Assembly (NCBI GenBank): GCA_965205235.1
Contig: CBDBGD010000008.1
Span: forward strand, 62,001-126,000
Direction: 5' to 3'
DNA length: 64,000 bases
Source of the DNA: CBDBGD01 sp965205235
Lineage (GTDB): Bacteria > Chloroflexota > Dehalococcoidia > Lucifugimonadales > UBA1127
Shown here in pieces: positions 7,918-17,406 of the stretch. Below the pieces are notes generated by a model. That model did not search any database. It was not told where the DNA came from and saw nothing but the letters and a program-made list of their open reading frames with translations. A program made the translations under genes and the position numbers. How positions within the stretch are numbered: the first letter of the stretch is position 1; each line of letters opens with the position of its first letter.

Positions 7918-9123
7918 ATGTGGGAAGGATACAAGATCATTGATGCAGATGCGCACCTGCAGGAGCCCTTCGACCTGTGGAAGGACTTCATGGAGCCGGA
8001 GTTCTACGACCGGCGCCCCATCGTGAACGACTACGAGGGCGGGACCTTCTTCCACTACGCCCCCTGCGAGCTCTTCCCGGAAGGCACGATGCGGACCCCG
8101 TCGAAAACCGGCGAGGCGAAAGTCGTGCAGACGACGGAGGGGACGGCCTCCCGCGGCGTGCAGCGCCCTCCTATCGTGTCCGCGCGCAACAAGGAGAAGT
8201 ACGGCGAGGCGTACGAGAGCACCTGGAGCGTGGAGAGCCGCCTGAAGGACATGGACCGCTTCGGGTGGGACAAGATGGTCTGCGTCCCCGGCACCGGCGC
8301 GGGGCCCGTGCGCGTGGAGGACAAGGACCAGGCCCTCATATGGGCGACCGCCCGGGCGTACAACAACTGGGCGCACCACTTCTGCTCCGCCGAGCCGTCC
8401 CGACTCAAGATGGTGGCTGAGCTGCCCGGCCAGCATGACATCGAAGGGCTGCTCACGGAGACCCGACGATGCGTGGAGCAGCTGGGGGCAGTCAGCATCC
8501 AGATGCCCAGGGCCGCCAGGGGCTCCTGGTGGCACGACCCTCAGTACGACGGCCTGTGGGACATGGCGCAGGAGCTGGACTTCCCGTGCTCCTTCCACGG
8601 CGCGATGAGCGGCGCCCCGCACACGGGGGCGCGCTATCGGGGGATCGGTGGGCCGGTCGTGGCTCTGGAGCACGCCATCGGGTTCCCGTTCGAGGATATG
8701 ATTGCCATGGGGCACCTGATCTACATGGGCATCCTGGAGCGCTTCTCCCAGATGCGGGTCATCTTCATGGAGGGGAACGCCGGCTGGCTACCCTTCTGGC
8801 TGGGACGCCTGGACGACCACGCTGCTGTTGGACGCCGTCAGGCCGTGTTCTTTGACGGGCCGCCGCTGCCACTCAAGCCCAGCGAGTACTTCTACCGGCA
8901 GGCGTTCGTCTCGGCCGACTGCGACGAGCTGGGGCTCAAGGCGGCCGTGGACACGTGCGGGGACGACAACATCGTGTGGAATACGGACTACCCGCACCCC
9001 GACGCGCCGGACCCCGACAAGGCGGCGGTGAGCTTCCTGGCACAGCCAATCTCGGACGAGTCCAAGAAGAAGATCCTGTGGGACAACCCGATCCGCGCCT
9101 TCGGCCCGCGCATCATGGCGTAG
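7918..9123 (+). CDS. Amidohydrolase-2 family (ACMSD-like TIM-barrel metal hydrolase/decarboxylase), paralogue 1
   Basis: 401 aa from the ATG at 7918, with AAGGAGAG just upstream. Motifs: IDADAHLQEP (residues 8-17) giving the Asp-x-His metal site after strand 1; an insertion containing CELFPEG near residue 45; the helix AYNNWAHHFC; FHG near residue 226; and NTDYPHPDAPDPD near 355, whose Asp is the family's catalytic/metal residue. PF04909 members hydrolyse or decarboxylate carboxylated organic acids, but the substrate here is unknown. It shares the CELFPE-type insertion with the genes at 14944 and 56034, marking one subgroup. Transcribed alone from the TTGACA promoter. Confidence 0.9.
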   Translation: MWEGYKIIDADAHLQEPFDLWKDFMEPEFYDRRPIVNDYEGGTFFHYAPCELFPEGTMRTPSKTGEAKVVQTTEGTASRGVQRPPIVSARNKEKYGEAYESTWSVESRLKDMDRFGWDKMVCVPGTGAGPVRVEDKDQALIWATARAYNNWAHHFCSAEPSRLKMVAELPGQHDIEGLLTETRRCVEQLGAVSIQMPRAARGSWWHDPQYDGLWDMAQELDFPCSFHGAMSGAPHTGARYRGIGGPVVALEHAIGFPFEDMIAMGHLIYMGILERFSQMRVIFMEGNAGWLPFWLGRLDDHAAVGRRQAVFFDGPPLPLKPSEYFYRQAFVSADCDELGLKAAVDTCGDDNIVWNTDYPHPDAPDPDKAAVSFLAQPISDESKKKILWDNPIRAFGPRIMA

Positions 9124-9157
9124 TCGAGAGCGGGTAGAGGCGGCGTAGCCTCACTTT

Positions 9158-9213
9158 GTCGCGCTCCACCCCGCTCATCCTTCGAGGGCCTCAGGGTGAG
9201 CGGCCGCCGCGAC
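9158..9213. terminator. Large nested inverted repeat between convergent genes (REP-like, possible bidirectional terminator)
   Basis: CCGCTCATCC (9171-9180) pairs with GGGTGAGCGG (9194-9203), nested inside GTCGCG/CGCGAC. The core TTCGAGGGCCTCAGGGTGA belongs to the TTCGACAGGCTCAGGGTGA-type repeats of this window. It sits between two converging stop codons; there is no T tract. Confidence 0.5.
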
Positions 9214-9226
9214 CCCTACAGGGTGC

Positions 9227-10328
9227 CTAAGCTGTGACCGGGACAGTCCTGCCTTCGCGCGAGGACCGCTCGATGGCCTCGATCATGTGGTGCCGCGTCA
9301 CTCCCACGTCGAAGTCGGGCTGCGCAGGCACCCCCTCCCGGATGCTCTCCGCGAACCGGCGCAGGGCCTGGGCTACGTTGAAGGGGCCGCCTGCGGGGAC
9401 CTCCGGCGGCACCGTCGTCAGGCGCTCGGGGATGGGGAGCTCGACCAGGACTGCGTTGGGTTTCGTGGACGCTTCCAGGCGGTAGTCGGTGTAGGTCACC
9501 ACGCCCGGCCCCGAGATGATGATTGCGCCCTCCCGGCCGTAGATCTCCATGCGCCAGCCGGCGCCGTGCCACGGCGTCCTGCCCACGTGGGCCGACACCA
9601 CTGCGCCGTTCGTCAGCACGCCGTGGACCATCACGTTGTCGGGGGTGAACGTCTCGATGGTCTGGTCCGTGCCGGTGATGCGCCATCGCTTCACTTGGGT
9701 GCTGAGCTGGGCGGACAGATCCTGGAACTCGGCGACGCAGAAGCAGAGAGCGTCGAGTGTATGGCCCGCATGGATGGTAAGGGTGTTTGCCCCGTTCTTC
9801 GGATCGGCGTCAAGGCTCGCCCAGTACGGCGGCCGCTCTTCGACGCCGCCCAGGATGTGCGTGACGTGGCACGACAGCACGTCGCCGATGTAGCCTTCGT
9901 CGACAAGCTCCTTGACCCGCATGACGGCGGGGGCGCACCGCGTCTGGAGGCCCACCATGTGGCTGAGCCCCTTGGACTTGGCCAGAGCCGCCATCTCCTC
10001 TGCCTGGGCCAGGTTGGCGCCCAGGGGCCACTCGCAGAAGACGTGCTTTCCGGCGTTGAGGGCGGCGATGGTCATCTCATGGTGGAAGGGCACCCGCACC
10101 GACACGACGACCATGTCGATGTCCGGGCTCTGGACCATCTCCCTGTAGTCGTGGAAGGCGCGGGGAATGCCGAAGTGTTCGGCGGTGGCGCGGGCCGTCT
10201 CTGCGTGGGCGGTGGCGACCGCCGCCAACTCGTACTCCGGGAGCGCCAGCAAAGCCGGGCGAGTGGGCCATTGCGCCCCAGCTATAGGCGAGGTTCGCTC
10301 CGATGAGCCCGACTCGAATTCGCTCCAT
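9227..10328 (-). pseudogene. Gfo/Idh/MocA family oxidoreductase, single frameshift near codon 24
   Basis: The N-terminal Rossmann segment MERIRVGLIGANLAYSWGA starts at the ATG at 10328, preceded by GGAGGTGGTGAG. After residue 24 (HSP), one extra G at about 10256 shifts the frame. The rest then reads on as ALLALPEYELAAVATAHAET to the stop at 9227. Removing that base gives a continuous 366-aa protein of normal family length. Landmarks include the FHDYREM strand, the HVFCEWPLG segment (EWP in place of the common EKP) and NTLTIHAGHTLDAL (family His). The enzyme would be an NAD(P)-dependent sugar or cyclitol dehydrogenase. Conservation after the shift is excellent, so a sequencing error is at least as likely as a dead gene. 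Confidence 0.82.
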
Positions 10329-10411
10329 CTCACCACCTCCCAACAAGCAACACCGTTTGTGGGCTTCCCGTGATAGACTGCATTCGTCCAGCGAACGCAT
10401 GGGTCGCGAGG

Positions 10412-10440
10412 ATGGTATCGACGCCTCGCAGTGGTGTCAA
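10412..10440 (-). promoter_or_regulatory. Sigma70-type promoter, TTGACA-17-TACCAT
   Basis: Minus-strand TTGACA (10440-10435), a 17-base spacer, TACCAT (10417-10412). It lies about 84 bases upstream of the Gfo/Idh/MocA start. Confidence 0.6.
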
Positions 10441-10471
10441 ACACTATTCCTCGTAAGAAGGAGTGGATGCC

Positions 10472-11135
10472 ATGACGGAAAAGGCCCCCTCCCCCAACGA
10501 TCCCGCCCTGGCGCTCTTCCCCATCTACGAGACCTACCTGGAGATGGTGACCACGGAGGTGGAGGGCCTCACCGATGCCCAACTCGACTGGGACAGCGAC
10601 CGCTGGGGATGGTCCGTGTGGAGCATCCGCCGGCACATCAGCCACGTGGCCTCGCACCTGTTCCGCCACTACCTGCTCTCCCGGAACTGGGGCGACGTCC
10701 TCTTTCCCGGGGCCAAGCCCCCACTGGCACGAGCTGTACTACCTGGGGGCCATCCGCACGCAGCGCCTGGACGAGAACCAATGGTGGGAAATCGACGCCA
10801 TCTTGGGGAAGCTGGACGAGGCGTTGGAGCTGGTCCGGGGCATCCTGGGTCGGCACACGGTGGCATCCGTGCGGGAGCCGACCATCAGCCAGGGCGCCCG
10901 CTCCTACTACGACAAGATCTCCGACCAGTATCCCGGCACGCTCCTGGACGACCCGAACAGACCCGGCCAGCTTCGCATCACGCTGGAGGGGAACTTTCGC
11001 CTGAGTGAGGCGGAGATGGTCACGCACCTGTACAATGTGCACAGGCTGAAGCGGGCGCAGGGGCTGCAGGCCCGGGTGACCCTGCCACGCGTGGGGTTCT
11101 GGCTCCTGCCCGACTGGGACCGCAGCGAGGCGTAG
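10472..11135 (+). pseudogene. DinB-like four-helix protein, single frameshift in a C5 run
   Basis: The start ATG at 10472 follows AAGGAG. The first part, with YLEMVTTEVEGLTDAQLDW and WSIRRHISHVASHLFRHY, ends in ...FPGAKP. A run of five C (about 10724-10728) then has one base too many. In the corrected frame it continues HWHELYYLGAIRTQRL through MVTHLYNVHRLKRAQG and WLLPDWDRSEA to the stop at 11135, giving 220 aa. The Trp-x-x-(R)-HISHV histidine and the late H-L-Y-N-V-H histidines fit the DinB/YfiT metal-binding bundle. Those proteins are thiol-dependent or metal-dependent hydrolases and transferases. Homopolymer overcall is the simplest explanation. It is divergent from the Gfo/Idh/MocA gene, which has the same kind of lesion. 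Confidence 0.65.
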
Positions 11136-11188
11136 GCCGAGAACAGTGAGTTGACATAAGCGCCATCGGAGGCGGACAGGGGGACGCT

Positions 11189-12349
11189 ATGTACCAGGGT
11201 TTCAGGATCATCGACGCCGATGCCCACTTCTACGAGCCCATGGACATCTGGGACCGGTACACGGAGCCGGAATACTACGAGCAGCGGCCAAGGGTCATCA
11301 ACCACATAAGCCGTTCCCGGCTGGAGTACGCCGTAGACGGGGTGCACTTCACCGGGCCCACGACGAAAATCGGCGTCGAGCAGCGGTACAAGAACCAGGC
11401 GAAGAAGTACGGCCACGCCTACGACTCTTGGTGGAGCCTTCAAAGTCGCCTGAAGGACATGGACACCCACGGCTGGGACCTGCAGGTGTGCTTGCCCACC
11501 GGAGGCGGACTGGGCACCAACATCTCTCGCAAGGACCTGAAGCTGGGCGCCGCCCTGTGCCGCGCCTACAACAACTGGGCCAGGGACTTCTGCAGCGACT
11601 CCGCGGGCCGCGTGAAGTTCGCCGCGGTTGTGCCGGGCGAGGACGTGGAGGAGCAGGTCATCGAGACCCGCCGGGCGGTGGAGCAGCTCGGAGCCCTGAC
11701 CATCATCCTGCCCACGGCCTCTATGGAGAAGGAGTGGCACCGCCCGGACTACGACCCGCTATGGGAGACGGCGACGGACCTGGACCTGCCGCTATCCATC
11801 CACGGCGTTCTGTCTCGCAGCGGCGACCCGCCGACCAACCTCCGCTACCAGGACCGGGGCTCGTGGTACGAGGCGCTGTTCCACGCCATGGACTTCCCGT
11901 TCGAGAACATGGCGTCGTTGGGCCACTTCATGCTGAGCGGCATCCTGGACCGCTACCCCACGCTGAAGCTGTCGATCCTGGAGTCGAACTGCGGGTGGCT
12001 GCCGTTCTGGCTCAACCGGCTGGAGAAGTGCTCGGAAGGACGGCAGGCGGTCGCTTTCTACGGCGAGCACGTGAAGGCTTCACCGCAGGAATACTTCGCT
12101 CGCCAGTGCTTCATCGCCTGCGACGCCGACGAGCCGGGCATCAAGCCCACCATCGAGTACGCGGGGGACGACAAGATCGTCTTCAACACCGACTACCCGC
12201 ACTTCGACGCGCCGGACCCGTCGGAGCCAGTGCCCCAGATGCTCGCCCAGCCCATCGCCGATGAGTCGAAGCGGAAGATCTTCTGGGACAACGCGATCGG
12301 CCTGTACGGGACGCGCCTGCTGGAAGGGGTCACGGTCTCGGAGGGCTGA
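11189..12349 (+). CDS. Amidohydrolase-2 family protein, paralogue 2
   Basis: 386 aa; ATG at 11189 behind a G-rich RBS. It opens MYQGFRIIDADAHFYEPMDI with the Asp-x-His metal site at residues 9-13. It lacks the CELFPE insertion and instead has a TKIGVEQRYKNQAKKYG segment (about 57-75). Further on are CRAYNNWARDFC, SIHGVLS near 208 and NTDYPHFDAPDPSEP near 334. It is closest in organisation to the gene at 23696 (same F-K/R-I-I/V-DADAHFYEP start and S-N-C/A-GWLPF/W region). The substrate is unknown. The DinB-like gene ends 53 bases upstream, so co-transcription is possible. Confidence 0.9.
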   Translation: MYQGFRIIDADAHFYEPMDIWDRYTEPEYYEQRPRVINHISRSRLEYAVDGVHFTGPTTKIGVEQRYKNQAKKYGHAYDSWWSLQSRLKDMDTHGWDLQVCLPTGGGLGTNISRKDLKLGAALCRAYNNWARDFCSDSAGRVKFAAVVPGEDVEEQVIETRRAVEQLGALTIILPTASMEKEWHRPDYDPLWETATDLDLPLSIHGVLSRSGDPPTNLRYQDRGSWYEALFHAMDFPFENMASLGHFMLSGILDRYPTLKLSILESNCGWLPFWLNRLEKCSEGRQAVAFYGEHVKASPQEYFARQCFIACDADEPGIKPTIEYAGDDKIVFNTDYPHFDAPDPSEPVPQMLAQPIADESKRKIFWDNAIGLYGTRLLEGVTVSEG

Positions 12350-12402
12350 GGCGCACGCGGCACCGGCCAGGTCTGAGACGAACCCGGCGCCGCGCGCCAG
12401 GC

Positions 12403-13515
12403 CTAGTCGAAGTGGTACAGCTTGGCCGTGTTCTCCCCGACGATCTTCGCCTTCTCCTCTTCGGTGCAGTCGTGGAATACCCGCTCGATGATCTCGCGCG
12501 AACGCGGGAAGGTGGACTCCGCGTGGGGGTAGTCGGAGCCCCACAGCAGGCTGTCGACGCCGATGAAGTGGCGCATCTGGATGCCCAGGTCGTCCTCCTG
12601 GAAGCCGATGAAGCAGTTCCTGCGGAAGTAGTCGCTGGGCAGCTCGCCCCCTAGGAACCGCTTGCCGTGGACCCCCGCGGCGCGCTGGCTGTAGAACTCG
12701 TCCATGCGCTGCATGAAGTAGGGGGCCCACGCGACCTCGAACTCGATGGCGCCCACCTTCAGCCCGGGGTAGCGCTCGAAGACGCCGCCGAAGACCATGG
12801 CGTTGATCGACTGCCGGACTTCGTGCTCCCGGTTGGGGAAGTCGAAGCTCTGCGCCGTGAGGCCCATGGGGTCCGTGCCGGGCATCCAGCGGATGCCGCC
12901 GTCGTGGAGGCTGAGGGGCATGTCCAGGTCCTGGGCTGCGGCCCATAGGCGCGCGTAGGCCGAGTGGTCGTATCGCAGCATGGGGCGCGTCGCAATCATT
13001 GCACCGGCCATGCCCTTGTTCGCCACGCGCTCCAGCTCGCCCACGGCGTCCTCGACGACGTCCACGTTGACCAGGGCGATACCCTTGAGCCATTTCGGGT
13101 GGGCGTTGCAGAAGTCGGCCAGGTAGTCGTTGTAGGCCCGGAAGATGGCGGACAGCAGGTCGCTGGCTGGGACCCTGCTCCACAGGGTCAGGCCCTGGGA
13201 GGGGTAGAGCACGCCGCCCGAAATGCCGTCCGCCACCATGTCCTTGACGTGCTCGTCGGGGTCGATGCCGCCGAGGGGGATGGTGTCCATGCTGCCGTCG
13301 CGGGTCAGCTTCTCCGGCTCCTCGAAGCGCAGCCCCGCCTGCTGGTTGATGCCGATGAGGCCGAAGGGCACACCTTCGCAGTACCACTGGTGGTACTCAC
13401 CCTCGCGGACGAGGACCGGTGCCCTGTCCCTGTACGGAGCGTCGATCCTCTTCTCCCAGAGGTCGTGCGGCTCGATGATGTGGGAGTCGGACGAAATTGC
13501 CTTGTAGGTGGTCAT
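12403..13515 (-). CDS. Amidohydrolase-2 family protein, paralogue 3
   Basis: 370 aa. The true start is the ATG at 13515 (AGAGAGG upstream); an open frame continues further but has no family match. It opens MTTYKAISSDSHIIEPHDLW, so the Asp-x-His site is D-S-H. A long loop follows with GLIGINQQAGLRFEEPE and GGIDPDEHVKDM. SLHDGG near residue 200 replaces the FHG of other paralogues, and GSDYPHAESTFP is near 327. With the gene at 24883 it forms a second subgroup (S-S/A-DSH start, A/GSDYPH). These resemble PF04909 proteins often annotated as predicted TIM-barrel hydrolases. It is followed 54 bases away by the convergent paralogue 2. Confidence 0.88.
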   Translation of the reverse strand: MTTYKAISSDSHIIEPHDLWEKRIDAPYRDRAPVLVREGEYHQWYCEGVPFGLIGINQQAGLRFEEPEKLTRDGSMDTIPLGGIDPDEHVKDMVADGISGGVLYPSQGLTLWSRVPASDLLSAIFRAYNDYLADFCNAHPKWLKGIALVNVDVVEDAVGELERVANKGMAGAMIATRPMLRYDHSAYARLWAAAQDLDMPLSLHDGGIRWMPGTDPMGLTAQSFDFPNREHEVRQSINAMVFGGVFERYPGLKVGAIEFEVAWAPYFMQRMDEFYSQRAAGVHGKRFLGGELPSDYFRRNCFIGFQEDDLGIQMRHFIGVDSLLWGSDYPHAESTFPRSREIIERVFHDCTEEEKAKIVGENTAKLYHFD

Positions 13516-13559
13516 GTCTCGGCCTCTCTTTGCGCTTCTGATTGCTACCGGCGAGTCGC

Positions 13560-14780
13560 CTACTCGCCCATGCGGTACAGTCTGACGGCGTTGTCGCAGA
13601 TGATCTTGCGCAACACCGGCGCCGGCAGATTGCCCATGGTCTCCTGGATGACGGCCTTCGAGTCCGGCCACACGCCGTCCGGGTGGGGGTAGTCGGAGCC
13701 CCACATGAGGTTGTCCTCGCCGATGATGTGGGCCATCTGGCCGACGCAGGACTCCTCCTGGAACGTGGTCGCGCCCTGGCGGAACCAGTACTCGCTGGGG
13801 AGCAGCTTCATTTCCTCCGAGGCGCGGCTGTGTCGGACCATGTTGTCCATGCGGGTCAGCACGAACGGGATCCAGCCCGCGCCCTGCTCGCCAAGTACGA
13901 ACCGAAAGTCGGGGTATTTCTCGCAGGCGCCGCTGGCGATGATGCTGCACAGCCACTGCGCCCCGGCGAGCTGGATGAGGGGGTTGGTGACGGCCTGGTA
14001 CGCCTGCTGGTTGGGGTTGGGCCCGCCGCCGGTGGCCTTGAGCACTCGAAGCTGCTGCTCGACCCTGCTGTCGCCGATCTCCATCTCCGGGGGAGGCGGG
14101 ACTGGGAACAGGCCGCCGCCCTGGTGGAAGGAGACCGGCATCTGCGTCTCGGCGGCGGTCCGCCACAGGGGGTCCCAGTAGCCGTCCCGAGTGTAGATGG
14201 GGTGGGTGACGACGGGAGCCGCGAGCTCGCAGCCCCGGATCGGGCCCAACTGGGCGGCGCGGCTGAGCTCGTCCGCTGCCACCTGCGGGTCGTGGACGGG
14301 GATGGAGGCCAGGGCGTAGAAGCGCCCCGGATGCGTGTCGCAGAAGTCGGCGGCCCACTCGTTGAATATGCGGTAGGTGGCCGTGAGGACCTCGGGGCTG
14401 TCGATGTGGATGCCGGCCCCGGTCATGCCGTAGAGGACCTCGGCGTCCAGGCCGTCGATCTCCTGGTCGCGGAGGCGCATTTCAGGGTTGGCGGGATGGG
14501 GGTCGCCGTCGTAGAAGCCGGAGTCCCACATGCGGTCGATGCGGTAGGAGGTGCCCCGCTTCGGGGCGCGGAAGCCGAATCCAACGCCGCCGAAAACGCC
14601 AAGCTCCTTGCCTTCGCAGACCCAGACGGCGTTGTACACGCCTGAGCCGTCTTCGTCGTGCTTCTCGACCACTCTAGGCATCAGGTCTCGCAGATGGCTC
14701 GGGGCGCTCTGCACGAAGAGGTCCTCGGGAAGCCAGGTGAAGTCCAAGTGGCCGTCGGCCGAGACAAGCTCATAGTTCAT
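13560..14780 (-). CDS. Amidohydrolase-2 family protein, paralogue 4
   Basis: 406 aa from the ATG at 14780, with GGGAGGG immediately upstream. It opens MNYELVSADGHLDFTWLPED, giving a D-G-H metal site. Later features are IDGLDAEVLYG, VSFHQGGGLF near 220, GEQGAGWIPFVLTRMD near 305 and MWGSDYPHPDGVWPD near 363. It is the most divergent of the window's set: a W-L-P-E-D-L start and a longer barrel insertion between SFHQGG and the C-terminal third. The TATTAT box (minus strand, 14818-14813) serves it. It is probably co-transcribed with paralogue 3, 44 bases downstream. Confidence 0.88.
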   Translation of the reverse strand: MNYELVSADGHLDFTWLPEDLFVQSAPSHLRDLMPRVVEKHDEDGSGVYNAVWVCEGKELGVFGGVGFGFRAPKRGTSYRIDRMWDSGFYDGDPHPANPEMRLRDQEIDGLDAEVLYGMTGAGIHIDSPEVLTATYRIFNEWAADFCDTHPGRFYALASIPVHDPQVAADELSRAAQLGPIRGCELAAPVVTHPIYTRDGYWDPLWRTAAETQMPVSFHQGGGLFPVPPPPEMEIGDSRVEQQLRVLKATGGGPNPNQQAYQAVTNPLIQLAGAQWLCSIIASGACEKYPDFRFVLGEQGAGWIPFVLTRMDNMVRHSRASEEMKLLPSEYWFRQGATTFQEESCVGQMAHIIGEDNLMWGSDYPHPDGVWPDSKAVIQETMGNLPAPVLRKIICDNAVRLYRMGE

Positions 14781-14812
14781 GCTTCCCTCCCAGTCGTGGC
14801 AGAGATAACGAT

Positions 14813-14818
14813 ATAATA
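14813..14818 (-). promoter_or_regulatory. -10 box TATTAT for paralogue 4 operon
   Basis: TATTAT on the minus strand, 32 bases from the start codon at 14780. No clear -35. Confidence 0.4.
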
Positions 14819-14873
14819 GCACACGCCCCGTGGATTTCATCCTCTAAATGCGTAGGTAATCGAGCGCATTTGA

Positions 14874-14902
14874 TTGACTTATGTGCGCACTATGCCTAGA
14901 GT
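14874..14902 (+). promoter_or_regulatory. Sigma70-type promoter, TTGACT-17-TAGAGT
   Basis: TTGACT (14874-14879), 17-base spacer, TAGAGT (14897-14902), 41 bases before the GTG start at 14944. Confidence 0.6.
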
Positions 14903-14943
14903 GTGGCCATATTCGACAGACCGTGTTCGGGAGGAGGAGGACC

Positions 14944-16146
14944 GTGAAGGACGGGTTCAGGGTCATCGACGCCGACGCACACATGCAGGACGAGCTCGCC
15001 AGCTGGGTGGAGTACGTCGAGCCGGAGTACTGGGAACGCAGGCCACGCATCGAGATCATCGAGAAGGGGAAGCTGGGCAAGCGCGCTGCGGTGATACTTC
15101 CGTGCGAGCTGTTTCCCGAGCCGCAGCACAGCACCGGCAACGCGCAGGGAGCGGGCGTCATCCGCGGGGGCCGCAGCGAGGCCCGCGAGTTCATCCCCAA
15201 GAAATACCCGGACGCCTACTTCGACGAGTGGAGCGCCGCGAGCCGGATCCGGGACATGGACCGCTTTGGGTGGGACAAGATGGTGTGCATCTCGTCCAAC
15301 GCTACCGGCTCCCTGGGGTGGAGTAGCGTGGAGGGGAGGGACCAGGGCCTACTGTGGGCCATGGCCCGGGCGTGGCACAACTGGTGCCGCGACTTCTGCG
15401 ACACCGATCCCTCGCGACTCTACATGGTGGCGGACATGCCCAACCAGCACGACATCGAGGGGCTGGTGGCCGAGACGCGAAGGGTCATCGGGGAGCTGAA
15501 CGCCGTCACGGTCATCATGCCCAAGCCGGTCAAGGGCCGTCCGTGGGAGGACCCGGCCTACGATCCCTTCTTCCGACTGGCCGAGGAACTGGACTTCCCC
15601 GTCTCCTTCCACGGCGTGCGAACGGCCGACCCGCACGTAGGGGCTCGGTATCAGCCGCGCTACCTGGTCCCCGGCCAGCAAGTGGCCCTGGAGCACACCT
15701 TTGCGTTCCCCTTCGAGAACATGCTCTCCCTGGGCCATCTCATCTACATGGGGGTGCTGGAGCGCTTCCCCAAGATGCGGGCCTCCTTCCTGGAGGGCAA
15801 CGCCGGCTGGGTCCCCTGGTGGCTCGCCCGGCTGGACGACCATGCCGTCGAAAGCCGGCGGCAGGGGATGTGGTTCGATGCGCCGCTGCTGCCGCTGGCC
15901 CCGAGCGAGTACTTCCGGCGCCAGTGCTACGCTGCCTGCGACGGGGACGAGGGCTCGCTGGCGGGGGTGACATACCTGGGCTGGGAGGACAACATCGTCT
16001 GGAACACGGACTACCCTCACGTGGACGCGCCGGACCCCGACAAGGCGCTGCCCACGTTGCTGGCGCAGCCAATCTCGGACGAGGCTAAGAAGAAGATCCT
16101 CTGGGACAACGCGGTCAAGCTCTACGGCGACCGCATTCTCTCCTGA
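14944..16146 (+). CDS. Amidohydrolase-2 family protein, paralogue 5
   Basis: 400 aa. The GTG at 14944 is chosen because GGAGGAGGAGG lies just upstream, the promoter ends at 14902, and the protein then opens V/MKDGFRVIDADAHMQDE like its sister at 57236. Motifs are CELFPEPQ near residue 56, RDMDRFGWDKMVC, SFHGVRTADPHVGARYQPR near 222 and NTDYPHVDAPDPDKA near 355. It is the same subgroup as the genes at 7918 and 56034, with the same 400-aa length and almost the same C-terminal ILWDNAVKLYG. Substrate unknown. It reads into the amidohydrolase at 16188, 41 bases downstream, so the pair probably forms an operon. Confidence 0.9.
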   Translation: MKDGFRVIDADAHMQDELASWVEYVEPEYWERRPRIEIIEKGKLGKRAAVILPCELFPEPQHSTGNAQGAGVIRGGRSEAREFIPKKYPDAYFDEWSAASRIRDMDRFGWDKMVCISSNATGSLGWSSVEGRDQGLLWAMARAWHNWCRDFCDTDPSRLYMVADMPNQHDIEGLVAETRRVIGELNAVTVIMPKPVKGRPWEDPAYDPFFRLAEELDFPVSFHGVRTADPHVGARYQPRYLVPGQQVALEHTFAFPFENMLSLGHLIYMGVLERFPKMRASFLEGNAGWVPWWLARLDDHAVESRRQGMWFDAPLLPLAPSEYFRRQCYAACDGDEGSLAGVTYLGWEDNIVWNTDYPHVDAPDPDKALPTLLAQPISDEAKKKILWDNAVKLYGDRILS

Positions 16147-16187
16147 TTCGCTCGGAGGGCCCAGGACGAATACCAAGGAGGTAAGCC

Positions 16188-17381
16188 ATGAACTCTCTGA
16201 TCCGCAATGTGCGCCTCATCGATGGGACGGGAGCTGATCCGGTGCCGTCGATAAACGTCGCGGTGGAAAACGGCGTCATTACCTGGATCGGGGAGGGCAC
16301 TGTTTCGCCGCTCAAGCACCCGCACTTCGAGGACATCAACGCCGAGGATCTGACGATGGTCCCCGGCACCTTCGACTGCCATGAGCACTTCGCCGGCGAC
16401 GGGGGCCAGCACGGCGTCCAGGCAATGGGCACTGATCCGCCGGAGGTGCTCCTCACGAAGGCTGCAGCCAATGCCCGCCTCGCGCTGATGACCGGGCAGA
16501 CCTCGGCGCGGGACGTGGGCTCTCCGTACGGCATCAGCATCACGCTCGCCCAGGCGGTAGCTGCAGGAGCGTTGATGGGCCCCCGCATCACCGCGGCCGG
16601 CGAGTGGCTTCAGTTTCCCGGGACATGGGCGCATTCCAAGTCGCCGACGCGCACCGTGCACACGTTGGAGGAGATGCTGGAGGGCATCCTCAAGCGGATA
16701 GCGCAGGGCGCCGGACTCATCAAGGTGGGCGCCACCCGCCAGGACCTGCCGAATCAGACGGACGAGCGCGGGACCATGGGGCCGGAGATCGCCAAGAAGG
16801 TGGTCGACTTCGTCCACAGCCACGGCCTCAAGATTGCGGCCCACTGCACGGGCTACGCCGGCACCAGGGAGATCGTGGAGGCGGGCGGCGACTCGGTCGA
16901 GCACGGCACGCACATCGACGAAGAGACGGCCAAGATGATGGCCGAGAAGGGCGTCGTGCTGGTCCCAACACTGGCCTGGAGGGACTACCTCTTCCGAGCG
17001 TCCAAGCGCCACGGAGTACCCAAGGAGAGGGTGGAATCCTCGGAGGCCATCCGCGAGTCACACCGGGCCAGCTTCCAGCGATGCATTGCCGCCGGCGTCA
17101 AGATCGCTGCCGGCACCGATGCGGGCGGCGGCGACCCCATGCGCCACGGCAACATCGTCCGGGAGCTGGAGGTGATGGTGGAGACCGGCCTGCAGCCGAT
17201 GCAGGCCATCGAGGCGGCCACGCGTGTTGCTGCGGAGCTGGTGGGCACGATAGACGACGTGGGCACCATCGAGGTGGGGAAGCAGGCGGACTTCATCCTG
17301 GTCGACGGCGACCCGTTGTCGGACGTCAGGGACCTGCGCAACCTCTGGGCCGTCTACCAGGGGGGCAGGCGCATCCGCTAG
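16188..17381 (+). CDS. Amidohydrolase, imidazolonepropionase / Xaa-Pro dipeptidase-like
   Basis: 397 aa, with AAGGAGG six bases before the ATG. An N-terminal sandwich (MNSLIRNVRLIDGTGADPV) leads to VPGTFDCHEHF (about residues 58-68), the H-x-H metal pair. GLIKVGAT carries the lysine that is usually carboxylated as the bridging ligand. IAAHCTGY and VEHGTHID supply the two further histidines, and AAGTDAGGGDP the catalytic Asp. The C-terminal IEVGKQADFILVDGDPL strand is typical of this superfamily branch. Such enzymes cleave cyclic amides or dipeptides in the cytosol, but the substrate is not assignable. It lies downstream of paralogue 5 and convergent with the importer operon. Confidence 0.9.
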   Translation: MNSLIRNVRLIDGTGADPVPSINVAVENGVITWIGEGTVSPLKHPHFEDINAEDLTMVPGTFDCHEHFAGDGGQHGVQAMGTDPPEVLLTKAAANARLALMTGQTSARDVGSPYGISITLAQAVAAGALMGPRITAAGEWLQFPGTWAHSKSPTRTVHTLEEMLEGILKRIAQGAGLIKVGATRQDLPNQTDERGTMGPEIAKKVVDFVHSHGLKIAAHCTGYAGTREIVEAGGDSVEHGTHIDEETAKMMAEKGVVLVPTLAWRDYLFRASKRHGVPKERVESSEAIRESHRASFQRCIAAGVKIAAGTDAGGGDPMRHGNIVRELEVMVETGLQPMQAIEAATRVAAELVGTIDDVGTIEVGKQADFILVDGDPLSDVRDLRNLWAVYQGGRRIR

Positions 17382-17406
17382 CGTCCGTTCGACCGGGGCT
17401 GCCGCG